A DNA stretch of 53,222 nucleotides. Source: Deltaproteobacteria bacterium (GTDB lineage: Bacteria; Desulfobacterota; Syntrophia; Syntrophales; Smithellaceae). The stretch is from contig SBEK01000005.1 of assembly GCA_009668925.1 (NCBI GenBank), forward strand, positions 1 through 53,222. Reading direction: 5' to 3'. Positions 17,144-26,051 of the stretch are shown here, in pieces. The position numbers were made by a program, and so were the translations under genes. Within the stretch, counting starts at the first letter, position 1, and each line of letters begins with the position of its first letter. The notes beneath the pieces are model-generated. The model ran no database searches. It was given only the letters and a program-made list of their open reading frames with translations, and had not been told where the DNA came from.

Positions 17144-18157
17144 GTGAAAAAGAAAATCGTCATTATCGTATTCGTGTTGCTGTTTGCCGGCGCCGGAGTG
17201 TTTGTCTATATCGGGCAGAACACCAAAAAAACCAACGATCTGTTTTATTCCGGCACGATTGAAACGACGCAGGCTAAACTGTCTTTTCAGGCGCCCGGAC
17301 GGGTTGCCGAAGTCAAAGTTCAGGAAGGCCAGTCGGTTAAAAAGAATCAGGTCATCGCCCTCCTGGACCGTGCGGAATTTGCATCGCGCTATGAACAGGC
17401 CAAGGCCAATCTGGATCGCGCCGTGAAGACGAAACAGCAGCTGATGACGGCTCTGCAAATCAGCCAAAGGACTTTACCGGCGGAGGTCGCGAGGGCGCAG
17501 GCGGGTGTGAAAAGCGCGCGGGATTCATTGGCCGATGCTGAAAAGAATTACCAGCGGTATGAGGAATTGTTTCGCCAGGGGGTGGTGACGGAGAAGGAAC
17601 GCGATACGCTTAAGCTCGGCTTCGATGTGGCCAAATCACGGCTCGCGGAAAGTGAGTCGTTGCTTAGGTTGGCCGAAGGCAATCTCGGGCGCATCGAGGC
17701 GGCCAAAGACGACATCACCACGGCCGGGGCGCAGATCGATGTGGCCCGGGCAGCGCTCGATCAGGCGGCCATTCAGCTCGGCTACGCGGAGCTGATCTCT
17801 CCGCAGGACGGCGTGGTCGTCAGCCGCAATATTGAACCGGGTGAGACGGTGAATATCGGGAGAGAAGTGATCACGGTTTCCGATCTTCAGCGCGTGGATT
17901 TGAAAATATTTGTCGACGAGGCCGCCATCGGCCGGGTTAAACCCGGCCAGAAAGCGGCCGTCAGTGTCGATACCTTTCCCGGCAAGATTTACGAGGGAAC
18001 GGTTTCCTTCGTTTCGCCGGAAGGCGAATTCACACCAAAGATCATCCAGACGCAAAAAGAAAGAGTCAAACTGGTTTATCTGGTGAAAATTTCCATTGCC
18101 AATCCCCTTTATGAACTGAAGGCGGGCATGCCGGCGGACGCCCGTCTGCATCCCTGA
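17144..18157 (+). CDS. HlyD/MFP-family membrane fusion protein (YbhG-like)
   Basis: The 337-residue periplasmic adaptor has an N-terminal membrane anchor (about 4-24), a first lipoyl half (GRVAEVKVQEGQSVKKNQ), a long alpha-helical hairpin (about 75-200) that would contact an outer-membrane channel, and the second lipoyl half and beta-barrel (ISPQDGVVVSRNIEPGE). It links inner-membrane ABC permeases to the outer membrane. The GTG at 17144 is preceded by GGGGGAGG at ideal spacing; the frame stays open upstream to 17018 but that lead looks non-coding. First structural gene of the export operon. Confidence 0.9.
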   Translation: MKKKIVIIVFVLLFAGAGVFVYIGQNTKKTNDLFYSGTIETTQAKLSFQAPGRVAEVKVQEGQSVKKNQVIALLDRAEFASRYEQAKANLDRAVKTKQQLMTALQISQRTLPAEVARAQAGVKSARDSLADAEKNYQRYEELFRQGVVTEKERDTLKLGFDVAKSRLAESESLLRLAEGNLGRIEAAKDDITTAGAQIDVARAALDQAAIQLGYAELISPQDGVVVSRNIEPGETVNIGREVITVSDLQRVDLKIFVDEAAIGRVKPGQKAAVSVDTFPGKIYEGTVSFVSPEGEFTPKIIQTQKERVKLVYLVKISIANPLYELKAGMPADARLHP

Positions 18158-18169
18158 CGGAGAAACGCC

Positions 18170-18943
18170 ATGGCGGATCTGTCCGACAAACCGAGACCGG
18201 TCGTGGAAGTTAGCCATATTTCCCTCTCCTTTAAGCAGGTGCAAGCGGTCAGGGATGTCTCATTTGGCGTGCCCCACCGGAATATTTTCGGTCTGGTCGG
18301 CTCCGACGGAGCCGGCAAGTCCAGCGTTCTGAGGCTCATTGCCGGCATGATCAAACCCTCGCGAGGCGAAATCACGATTGACGGGCTCGCATTGACCTCG
18401 GCCCGGCAAAAAATCAAGCATCTCATCGGCTATATGCCTCAGCGCTTCGGGCTTTATCCGGACCTGACCGTCGAGGAAAATATGGATTTCTTTATGGACG
18501 TATTCGGCATCCCGCGCGCCGAGAGGAAAAAGCGCAAGGAAAAATATCTGGGGTTTTCCAACCTTCTGCCCTTCGTGGGCCGGCTGGCGGGAAATCTTTC
18601 CGGCGGTATGAAACAAAAGCTCGGGCTCGCCTGCGTTTTGGTTCATGAACCCAAAGTGCTGATTCTGGATGAGCCGACCAACGGCGTCGACCCGGTTTCC
18701 CGGCGGGAATTCTGGGATATCCTGGGGGCGATGCGCGAGGCGGGCATGACGTTGCTTATTTCAACGGCCTATCTGGACGAAGGGGAAAAATGCGATCAGG
18801 TGGCCCTGATGCATTCCGGCGTCATCCTGGAGCAAAATGCGCCCGCCGTGATGCAGGGGGATTTTCCATCGCTGGAGGCGGCCGTCATTGCCCGGATCAA
18901 AGAGGTGGATAAGGAGCTGGCCCATGACGCTTTCCTCATCTGA
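18170..18943 (+). CDS. ABC transporter ATP-binding protein, first subunit (YbhF N-half-like)
   Basis: The 257-residue ATPase has Walker A GSDGAGKSS, the Q loop (GYMPQRFGLY), signature LSGGMKQKL, Walker B VLILDEPTNGVDP and a switch region with Thr where His is usual (LLISTAYLDE). E. coli YbhF carries two such modules in one chain; here they are separate genes overlapping by 20 bases. Partner of the next three genes, forming a drug or xenobiotic exporter with the HlyD protein. Confidence 0.9.
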   Translation: MADLSDKPRPVVEVSHISLSFKQVQAVRDVSFGVPHRNIFGLVGSDGAGKSSVLRLIAGMIKPSRGEITIDGLALTSARQKIKHLIGYMPQRFGLYPDLTVEENMDFFMDVFGIPRAERKKRKEKYLGFSNLLPFVGRLAGNLSGGMKQKLGLACVLVHEPKVLILDEPTNGVDPVSRREFWDILGAMREAGMTLLISTAYLDEGEKCDQVALMHSGVILEQNAPAVMQGDFPSLEAAVIARIKEVDKELAHDAFLI

Positions 18944-19679
18944 CGCCATCGTGGTTTCCGAACTGGAAAAAAAGTTCGGCGATTTTGTGGCCGTCAATAA
19001 AATTTCCTTTTCCGTTCACACCGGTGAAATTTTCGGATTTCTGGGCGCGAACGGTTCCGGCAAGTCCACAACGATTCGGATGCTGTGCGGGATCATTACA
19101 CCCACATCCGGCAGCGGCCGGGTGGCCGGTTTCGATATGATCCGCGAGCCCGAAGACATCAAACAGGCCATCGGCTATATGTCGCAGAAATTTTCACTCT
19201 ATGAAGATCTGACACCGTACGAGAACATCCGGTTTTATCTCGGCGTTTACAGCGTGCCCCAAAATCAATGGCCCGAGCGTTCGGACTGGATATTGAACAT
19301 GACGCGCCTTACGGACGTCCGCAACCGCCTGACCAGGGAACTGCCGCCGGGGTGGCGCCAGCGGCTGGCGCTGGGTTGCGCGCTCTTGCATAAACCGCAA
19401 ATTCTGTTTCTGGATGAGCCGACGTCGGGTGTGGACCCGATTACCCGGGAGCATTTCTGGACGTTCATCCGGCAGCTCGCCTCGCAGGGCATCACCGTTT
19501 TTGTCACAACGCATTATATGGATGAGGCGCGCTTTTGTGAACGGATCGTGATGATCAATGGAGGCAATATCGTAGCGGCAGGCTCCCCCGCGGAAATTAT
19601 TCGGGCAGCCTGTCCCGGTTCGCCCGATTCCGATTTGGACGACGCCTTCATCAGCTTGATGAAAAGGACACAGGATTGA
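18924..19679 (+). CDS. ABC transporter ATP-binding protein, second subunit (YbhF C-half-like)
   Basis: The product is 251 residues from the ATG at 18924, which has AAGGAG seven bases upstream and overlaps the end of the first ATPase gene. Walker A GANGSGKST, Q loop GYMSQKFSLY, Walker B ILFLDEPTSGVDP and switch His (VTTHYMDE) are present. The signature is unusual: the usual LSGG is replaced by ELPPGWRQRL. Paired with the previous subunit, whose switch His is lost while its signature is intact, this implies an asymmetric ATPase dimer. Confidence 0.9.
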   Translation: MTLSSSDAIVVSELEKKFGDFVAVNKISFSVHTGEIFGFLGANGSGKSTTIRMLCGIITPTSGSGRVAGFDMIREPEDIKQAIGYMSQKFSLYEDLTPYENIRFYLGVYSVPQNQWPERSDWILNMTRLTDVRNRLTRELPPGWRQRLALGCALLHKPQILFLDEPTSGVDPITREHFWTFIRQLASQGITVFVTTHYMDEARFCERIVMINGGNIVAAGSPAEIIRAACPGSPDSDLDDAFISLMKRTQD

Positions 19680-20809
19680 ATCCCTTAAGAGTGAAAGCTA
19701 TTGTCCGCAAAGAGTTCTATCACCTGATCCGGGATTACCGCAGTCTGTATCTCGCCTTTGCCATTCCTCTGCTGCTGATCATTCTTTTCGGATACGCGCT
19801 CAGTCTGGATGTCGACCATATCCGGACCGTCGTCGTGGATTATGACAAGACAAATCTCAGCCGCGATTTTATCGGCAAATTAGACGCGTCGCCCTATTTT
19901 GACATCGTCGCCGCTCCCGATTCTTCGGGACAAATAGCAGACTATCTGGATCATGGCGACGTCTCCGTGGCCATCGTCATTCCCCCGGATTTTACGAAGC
20001 ATATCGGAGCGGGGCGGGAAGCCGGGATGCAGGTGATCATTGACGGCAGCGATCCGATTTTTGCCGGCGCCGTGCGCGGGTATTTAACCGCGTTTATCGA
20101 ATCTTATAATTCGAAGCTGCTGGCTTCCTTTTTCAACCGGCAGGGACGCTCGACCCTCCGGACGCCCGTGGAGGGCCGCATCCGCATCTGGTTCAACGAG
20201 GACCTCGAAAGCCGCAACTTCATCCTTCCGGGAATGATCGCCATCATCATCATGATTGTGGGCGCCATGCTGACGTCGCTGGTGATTGCCCGTGAATATG
20301 AAAGCGGTACGATGGAGACGATCAAGTCTCTGCCGGTTCATGCAGGTGAATTGCTGCTGGGCAAGGCGATTCCTTATTTCTTCATCGGGTTTGCCAATGT
20401 GCTTATTGCCATGCTTCTGGGTCAGGTTCTTTTCGGCGTCGTGATGAAAGGGAATTTCTGGCTGATGATGCTGGCCACATCCTTATATCTGGTATGCGCG
20501 CTTTCGCTGGGGCTCCTGATTTCGGTCGCGACGAAATCACAGCTGATCGCCAATCAGGCGGCCGTGATGCTGACCTATCTGCCGTCGCTGCTCTTGTCCA
20601 ATTTTGTTTTTCCCATCATCAATATGCCGACCGTGCTGCAGTGGGTGACGTATCTGGTTCCGGCGAGATACTACATCGATGTTCTGGTCGGCGTCTACCT
20701 GCGCGATACGGGGCTTGGCTATCTCGGACCGGATATGGCGGTGTTGGGGGGCATGGGGCTGATCATGGTCGCCCTCAATTACCTCATGCTGAAAAAGGAA
20801 GGTTTATGA
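19676..20809 (+). CDS. ABC-2 type permease, first subunit (YbhS/YbhR-like)
   Basis: The 377-residue ABC-2 permease has one N-terminal membrane helix (about 22-42), a large extracytoplasmic domain (about 43-175) and five C-terminal helices. It contains the family segment REYESGTMETIKSLPV. It starts with TTG overlapping the ATPase stop (TTGA) with AAAGGA upstream, and ends in an ATGA overlap with the next permease, so the subunits are translationally coupled. It would form the heterodimeric membrane channel with the following protein. Confidence 0.88.
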   Translation: MNPLRVKAIVRKEFYHLIRDYRSLYLAFAIPLLLIILFGYALSLDVDHIRTVVVDYDKTNLSRDFIGKLDASPYFDIVAAPDSSGQIADYLDHGDVSVAIVIPPDFTKHIGAGREAGMQVIIDGSDPIFAGAVRGYLTAFIESYNSKLLASFFNRQGRSTLRTPVEGRIRIWFNEDLESRNFILPGMIAIIIMIVGAMLTSLVIAREYESGTMETIKSLPVHAGELLLGKAIPYFFIGFANVLIAMLLGQVLFGVVMKGNFWLMMLATSLYLVCALSLGLLISVATKSQLIANQAAVMLTYLPSLLLSNFVFPIINMPTVLQWVTYLVPARYYIDVLVGVYLRDTGLGYLGPDMAVLGGMGLIMVALNYLMLKKEGL

Positions 20810-21927
20810 ACTGGCCGCGGATTCGGGAATTGGTGCGCAAGGAATTCATTCAACTGCTCCGGGACAAACGTAACCGGGTGGTTCTTTTCGTCGCCCCGCT
20901 GATTCAGATGCTGGTGTTCGGCTATGTCGTGAACTACGATATCCGCAATATCCGGGTCGCGTTTGTGGATTATTCCCAGACCCGGGAAAGCCGTGCTCTG
21001 GCCGATGCTTTTTCAGGCAGCCGCATTTTTTCCATTACGCACCGCGTAAGCGACGATAGAACGCTTGAGGATCTGCTTCTGCGGGGGCGGGTGGATATGG
21101 CCATAAGGGTTCCCCCCGATTTTGCGGCGGAGATCCGCGAAGGAAATACGGCCGCCATTCAGATTATTGCCGACGGGTCCATGAGCAATATGGCATCGCT
21201 CCGCATGGCCTATACGGGCAGTGTTCTGGAAACATTCAACCAAAAAACGCTCCGGGAACTCTATCCGCAGCCCCTGAGTTACGGCCGGATCGACGCCCGC
21301 CTGCGCACCTGGTACAACCCCAATATCGAGAGCCAGTATTTCTTTGTGCCGGGCATTGTGGCATTCGTCATCATGCTCATTTCCCTGCTTTTGACGTCGA
21401 TTGCGATTATCCGGGAAAAAGAGGCGGGCACGATGGAGCAGCTCATTGTCACGCCCCTTAAGCCCTACGAACTGGTTCTCGGAAAGACGATTCCCTATAT
21501 CATCATTTCTCTGATCCAGCTGATGGTGGTTATTGTCGTCGCCATCACCTGGTTTGAGATACCGCTCGCGGGAAGTGTCCTGCTCCTGTTTTTTGCAGCC
21601 TGCCTTTTTCTGCTTTCCACGCTGGGCATCGGCCTGTTTATCTCGACCATATCCGCCACGCAGCAGCAGGCCATGATGGCGACCTTCTTTTTTATTCTTC
21701 CTTTCTTCATGCTCAGCGGTTTCGTTTTCCCCATCGCCAACATGCCGGTTGTCGTCCAGTGGCTGACCTATCTCAACCCGCTGCGTTATTTTCTGGTGAT
21801 CCTGAGAGGTATTTTCCTGAAGGGCGTCGGGATGCCTGTTCTCTGGCCTCAGTACCTTTATCTCGCCATTTTGGGAATCGTCGTTTTCTCAGGTGCAATT
21901 GCCCGCTTCAAAAAACGATTGGATTAA
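20806..21927 (+). CDS. ABC-2 type permease, second subunit (YbhR/YbhS-like)
   Basis: The 373-residue ABC-2 permease is homologous to the preceding subunit (RELVRKEFIQLLRDKRNRVVLF, later REKEAGTMEQLIVTPLKPYELVLGK), with one N-terminal and five C-terminal membrane helices around an extracytoplasmic domain. The ATG at 20806 overlaps the previous stop and has AAGGAAGG upstream. The frame is open for another 104 codons upstream, but that stretch lies inside the first permease gene in another frame. Last gene of the export operon. Confidence 0.9.
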   Translation: MNWPRIRELVRKEFIQLLRDKRNRVVLFVAPLIQMLVFGYVVNYDIRNIRVAFVDYSQTRESRALADAFSGSRIFSITHRVSDDRTLEDLLLRGRVDMAIRVPPDFAAEIREGNTAAIQIIADGSMSNMASLRMAYTGSVLETFNQKTLRELYPQPLSYGRIDARLRTWYNPNIESQYFFVPGIVAFVIMLISLLLTSIAIIREKEAGTMEQLIVTPLKPYELVLGKTIPYIIISLIQLMVVIVVAITWFEIPLAGSVLLLFFAACLFLLSTLGIGLFISTISATQQQAMMATFFFILPFFMLSGFVFPIANMPVVVQWLTYLNPLRYFLVILRGIFLKGVGMPVLWPQYLYLAILGIVVFSGAIARFKKRLD

Positions 21928-21931
21928 GATA

Positions 21932-21967
21932 TGAAGGCTGTAGACTATTAGACTGAAGGCTGTTAGG
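21932..21967 (+). repeat. Heptamer-type short tandem repeat
   Basis: TGAAGGC, TGTAGAC, TATTAGAC, TGAAGGC and TGTTAGG follow one another between two genes. The 7-base period with a shared TG(A/T)AG(G/A)C pattern resembles the heptamer repeats scattered between genes in several bacterial groups. It fills almost the whole 48-base gap between the permease gene and the next gene. Confidence 0.55.
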
Positions 21968-21975
21968 GTAAGGAC

Positions 21976-22983
21976 ATGCTGAAGGTTATTGAAGACGAAA
22001 AGCTGATCCGGAAATATGCAAAACTCTTTGCCGGGAGTTTCAAACCGTTTACGGATGAATCCATCAAGGTGAAACTGGGGCATCAGGGGGCGAGCTTCCG
22101 GGCGAAGGTTTCGTGGTCCAAAAAACTGGGTCTCTGGATCTTCTCACAAGCGTCAAAAAAAGTCCGGTACTGGAACGCGTTCGGCACGGGCAGGCCGCCG
22201 GAAGGCGGCCATCTGCCGATTACGGCCGAAATCAATTTTCCCTGGGCGGGTATCGACCGCAAAACCGGCGCGGCGTTCGCATGCGATGCCTGGAACCGAA
22301 TTTACGTCATTCACCGCGGCAAAATCGGCGGCGGCAAAAAGGGGGTCGGCAAATCCCTGTTTGAAGAATACTATCGGGGCGTCTGGGCCTGGATGGAGGA
22401 TGGCGACGCCCTATCCCAGGTTGCGGTTGTCGGCGCTCTCGGGAGCAGCCGTTTTGCCCTGCAGACGGCTCAGTTCGTCGCGAAGATCGAACGGCTGAAA
22501 TCAACAGCCGCTTTATCCTCGCAGACATCACTCAATTTTTCAGAAGTCTCCTTCCGTGAAGAACTGGTCGGAAACCCGCCCCCGTTGCCGCCGGATAATG
22601 TGGCCTGCGCCTGCGATCGAAATTTGGTCATCAGTCATCTGGCCGAGCTTCTGGAACGCTGGAAGTTCAAAACCGGCAACGACGCGAACCATGACTTGTT
22701 TCTTGTCCACCCCGCCACCGGCAGAATATCCCACGTCCTGGCGGTTTGTGCCTGTAGCGAAGAGAGTGACGTTCTGCAGGCGGCCGCAAAATTGCTTCTG
22801 CAGCAGGCCACCGAAGCCGGTCATCCGGCCGCTGTTCTGATTATGCCGGAAGAGGCCGCGCCTCTCCACTTCCGGCAACTGGAGCGGATTCACATCGACG
22901 TTGTGGCCTACCGGCTGGAGGGTGAACGAATCATATTTCCGGATCTCGGGAAGATCAGACAAAGCCGGAACTTCGAAGTGTAA
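21976..22983 (+). CDS. Uncharacterised protein, possible degenerate PD-(D/E)XK fold in C-terminal half
   Basis: The 335-residue protein has no named family I can give. The N-terminal half (about 1-175) is rich in aromatic residues and has a Gly/Lys loop (HRGKIGGGKKGVGKSLFEEYYRG) that is not a Walker A. The C-terminal half (about 210-335) has the strand-helix pattern of restriction-like nuclease folds: HDLFLVHPATGRISHVLAV, then a helix with LLLQQA, VLIMPEE and IDVVAYRLEG. Where an active enzyme would have an ExK-type strand this protein reads LAVCAC, so it may be inactive. GTAAGGA precedes the ATG. The fold assignment is inference; the gene itself looks real. Confidence 0.6.
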   Translation: MLKVIEDEKLIRKYAKLFAGSFKPFTDESIKVKLGHQGASFRAKVSWSKKLGLWIFSQASKKVRYWNAFGTGRPPEGGHLPITAEINFPWAGIDRKTGAAFACDAWNRIYVIHRGKIGGGKKGVGKSLFEEYYRGVWAWMEDGDALSQVAVVGALGSSRFALQTAQFVAKIERLKSTAALSSQTSLNFSEVSFREELVGNPPPLPPDNVACACDRNLVISHLAELLERWKFKTGNDANHDLFLVHPATGRISHVLAVCACSEESDVLQAAAKLLLQQATEAGHPAAVLIMPEEAAPLHFRQLERIHIDVVAYRLEGERIIFPDLGKIRQSRNFEV

Positions 22984-23061
22984 AGACATGTTTAAAAAAA
23001 TAAATGTTCATGTTCCGGAACAGTATTTACAGTCCGCCGGACGTCAACGGGAGTGAAAACC

Positions 23062-23415
23062 ATGATTACGGAGCGACGAAAACGAACCAGAGTTCCCGTT
23101 TGCTTTGACCTGAGTGTTGTTGTCGGGGGAAGAGGAATAGCGGCAAAAACCCGAAACATCAGCATGACCGGTGTCAGTTTCCAAAGCGCTGAACCGTTTA
23201 CCGTAGATGAGAAATGTAAAATCCACCTGCGCCTCGATAACGAAGCTCAACTGGCGATCAAAGCCAAAATTCTCCGGTCAAGCGAAGTGGAAACGATAGC
23301 TTCCTTCACGGAGATGGATGAAGACAGTTTTTATCATTTAAAAAGGCTTCTCCAGCATAATGCTCCGGATGCCGATCAAATTGAAAAAGAATTGAGCAAG
23401 CCCGCTTTTACGTAA
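23062..23415 (+). CDS. PilZ-domain protein (probable c-di-GMP receptor)
   Basis: The product is 117 residues from the ATG at 23062, which has GGGAG eight bases upstream. It shows both halves of the c-di-GMP site of PilZ domains: the N-terminal Arg motif (ERRKRTRVPV) and the later NISMTGVSF (D/NxSxxG). Such single-domain proteins bind the dinucleotide and act on pili, motility or secretion partners. It stands alone before a convergent binding-protein gene. A GTG at 23053 would add three residues. Confidence 0.82.
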   Translation: MITERRKRTRVPVCFDLSVVVGGRGIAAKTRNISMTGVSFQSAEPFTVDEKCKIHLRLDNEAQLAIKAKILRSSEVETIASFTEMDEDSFYHLKRLLQHNAPDADQIEKELSKPAFT

Positions 23416-23534
23416 AGGCGGCTCCAAAGAAGATAATGATCGATACGGAATGACTGCTGCGTCAAATTGTCTCAGGGGAAGCGGCCCCTGGCCATTCGAG
23501 GGAAGAGATCCCGGCGGCGGAATCCGGCGGATGA

Positions 23535-23574
23535 TAAAAAAACCGGCGGCCTGGGACCTCCTCAGACCGCCGGG
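23535..23574 (-). terminator. Rho-independent terminator for the minus-strand binding-protein gene
   Basis: CCGGCGG (23543-23549) pairs perfectly with CCGCCGG (23567-23573). Read on the minus strand, the stem is followed by a run of seven Ts (23542-23536). It lies 30 bases downstream of the stop at 23604. Confidence 0.85.
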
Positions 23575-23603
23575 AAAATTAGATCAACAAGCTCTGTTCC
23601 CCG

Positions 23604-24857
23604 CTATTCGATGGGGCCGAATTTGGACTGGAAGCGAACCATATTGGCCTTGCTCTTCGAGATCTTCTTGATATTGTCCCATTCCTTATCAGTCTTAATC
23701 CACCAGAAATATTGATTGGGCTCCGTCAACTGCCCGTTCTTGACCATTTGGACGGAGCCGTTGATCAGGAGTCTGCCGTTATCGGCGATGCCGAAAATTT
23801 CAGTCGGGATGCGATCGCCCAGAATCGGCAGGGCTTTGGCGAAGGCAGCGCGGATGGCGCGCACGTCGGTTGTCGTGCCGGCGGCTTCAATCGCTTTCGA
23901 CAGGGCAATCGTTGCGCCGTAATTTCGATAGCATTCCGAGGTCACAATCCGTTTATAGGTGCTCTGAAATTTCTTTATAAACGAAGCGGTCATGGGAACG
24001 GGGACGCTCGGGGGAGCGGCGACGCCGATCGTATTATGCATCAGTTTGTAGCCTTTCAGCAGGTTGCCCATGTAATCAAGTTTCGCCTGGTCGATGCAGA
24101 TGAATCCGCCTTTGAAGCCCATGCTGCGCGCCTGTTCGATGACCAGGGCGGTTGTAGCGGAAGGACCGCCGATCAGCATCGCATCCGGCTTGGTGCCCAG
24201 GGCTGCGGTGAGCGGTGCGGAAAAATCCGTTTCCGTATAGTAATTGGCGGGTTTGTCCGTCGTGATGACGCCGCCCGATTTTTCCCATCTGTCTCGGAAA
24301 GCAACGCGCCATTCTTCACCGTAGCCGCCGGTCGTACAGACCATGGCGACTCTTTTCCAGCCTTCCTTCTGGGCCAGTTCGATAAACTGCTGAACGTAGA
24401 CCAGGAAGTTGGGGGCGGTTGTGCCGATGAGCAGTTTATTGCCGAGCTGGGTAACTTTGGGCGTGCTCGTGTAAGCCATGAGCAGAAATTCATTTCCCTT
24501 TTCTTCGTTGATTTTAGCCATAGCCGCGAGCGTCGTGAAGACTCCGTTATAAATAGCGATGGCGCCGTTGTTCTTGAACCGTCTCGCGTTGTTGACGGCC
24601 GCCGTCGGGTCGTTGCGGTCATCCAGTTTTTCCAGTCTGATATTATACTTCTTGCCTTTCACTGTGACGCCGCCCGCGGCGTTGATTTCGTTGACCGCCA
24701 TGTCAACGCCGTAGAGCATATCCTGGCCGTACTCGGCCGCCGGTCCGCTCAAAGGTCCGGAAAAACCGATGACGATTTCCTGGGCTTGGGCGATGAACGT
24801 CCAGGACATGATAAGACAGATAACCGATACAACGCTGATACTTCTCCAATGCTTCAT
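23604..24857 (-). CDS. Second periplasmic LIV-type substrate-binding protein
   Basis: The 417-residue product has a signal peptide (about 1-25, ending FIAQAQ) and the mature start EIVIGFSGPLSGPAAEYGQD, nearly the same as in the protein at 3985-5214; the two are paralogues along their length (shared EINAAGG/EINASGG, GGPSATTALVIEQAR/GGPSGTTALAIAQAR). The start at 24857 has a very strong GAGGAGGAAG ribosome site; the frame is open another 36 codons upstream without signal-peptide character. It is monocistronic and not next to any permease. It may share the livHMGF transporter at 39.7 kb; ligand unknown. Confidence 0.87.
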   Translation of the reverse strand: MKHWRSISVVSVICLIMSWTFIAQAQEIVIGFSGPLSGPAAEYGQDMLYGVDMAVNEINAAGGVTVKGKKYNIRLEKLDDRNDPTAAVNNARRFKNNGAIAIYNGVFTTLAAMAKINEEKGNEFLLMAYTSTPKVTQLGNKLLIGTTAPNFLVYVQQFIELAQKEGWKRVAMVCTTGGYGEEWRVAFRDRWEKSGGVITTDKPANYYTETDFSAPLTAALGTKPDAMLIGGPSATTALVIEQARSMGFKGGFICIDQAKLDYMGNLLKGYKLMHNTIGVAAPPSVPVPMTASFIKKFQSTYKRIVTSECYRNYGATIALSKAIEAAGTTTDVRAIRAAFAKALPILGDRIPTEIFGIADNGRLLINGSVQMVKNGQLTEPNQYFWWIKTDKEWDNIKKISKSKANMVRFQSKFGPIE

Positions 24858-25483
24858 TTTCTTCCTCCTCCTCTTTTTGTTTAATATCCCCTGCTTCAGT
24901 ATCTTGAAAAACAAATAATAAAGCCCCTGCAGATGTCGTTTCCCAAAACAAAACGGGTGGAACAAAATCAGTTTCGTTGATCTGTAAATCGTCTTAAAGT
25001 ATAATCAGTTTATCTATTTACAGCACTATATTCTATTTGCTCTTGTGATGACAGTATAAGAAAAACTGAAATGCCTGTCAATTGAATAAACACGAAAGGA
25101 GAAATTAATTTCGCAAAGCGGATTTCATTGCCCAGGCAAGGGGGCGGCGCGCGGGCGCAAAGCCATCCATCTGGTGTGAATAATCTGCCCAAAAGGGCGC
25201 CTAGTCGCTTTCACTAAAAAAGATTCGCCGACATTCGGCAGGTTTTTACCCGGGGTGTATCTGGCCGGGATCACCGGTGACTCCGGTCCCGCGGCGCACG
25301 GCTTCGCGTGCGCCGGACTCCGCCAGACGGCCGGGCACGCCGCCGCAGAGACCAACGGAAATGCGGCGCGTTCCGATACTGCAATTCCCATCCTAACTTT
25401 TTATAAATATTTGCTTGTAAAGGTCATGGATATTGATTAATAATTCACGTGGAATTTGAGGCTGTCCACGACGATACAGCGAA
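24858..25483. other. Long intergenic stretch with no supported gene
   Basis: Several short frames on both strands here lack ribosome sites, family motifs and consistent codon use. On the minus strand TATACT lies near 25000, a plausible -10 for the binding-protein gene but without a good -35. The right part leads into a decayed receiver gene and may itself be gene debris. Confidence 0.4.
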
Positions 25484-26041
25484 ATGCCCGATGAGAAGCA
25501 GCGGGTTTTGAGAAAAAAACTGGAAATGAAAGATACAGTCGTTATTACGAAGTGCAATTCTCAATCAATGAGCTGGAATCGAACACTCATTTGCTCGCGG
25601 AATGAAAAACCGGGCGCAGACCGGTCAAGCGATAAAGCCGTGACCGTGTCCGGACCGCATGCTCTCTTGATCGACGAAGTACAGGTTTTGCAGGATGTAA
25701 CGGGCGGTATACTCCCGTATATCGGGTATGCTGTCCTAACGGCTCAAAGTCATGGTGATGCCATGGAAAATTACCGACAGGCCCAGGAAGCCAATAAACC
25801 CTTCTCATCCCTGATGACGGATTGGGTATTGCGTGGCGATGAGGGGGGAAAATCACGATCTGCCGGCGGAAAGAATATCCGGACGTGAAGCCGTGATTTC
25901 CCGCGGCTGCACAAACGTCGGGTCATTGAAAAGTACTGGAAATGCGGCGTTGTCGGGGCAATGAGCGCGCCTTACCCGCTTGAAGTATTAAAGAGTTCTC
26001 CGGGGGAAATCCCGGCGGGTGACGGCGTTCGAGAAACGTAA
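25484..26041 (+). pseudogene. Decayed receiver domain of a (hybrid) sensor kinase
   Basis: The frame opening at 25484 encodes, from about 25661, a receiver-like stretch: ALLIDEVQVLQDVTGGILPYIGYAVLTAQ, then MENYRQAQEANKPF and LMTDWVLRGDEGGK, which align with the phosphorylation region of hybrid-kinase receivers. At a run of six Gs near 25846 the match passes to another frame (ITICRRKEYPDVKP), then to a third (VISRGCTN), and near 25922 to a last one (VIEKYWKCGVVGAMSAPYPLEVLK) ending at a TAA at 26039-26041. At least two frameshifts and an internal stop show it is broken. The upstream kinase part is not recognisable. Confidence 0.7.
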
Positions 26042-26051
26042 GGGGAAATCT

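Noticed and set aside
20494..20805. N-terminal extension of the second permease by 104 residues
   Set aside because: It overlaps the first permease gene in another frame; the ATG at 20806 has a good ribosome site and gives the family N terminus.
25010..25440. Short open frames on both strands
   Set aside because: No motif, ribosome site or consistent codon use; they overlap each other on opposite strands.
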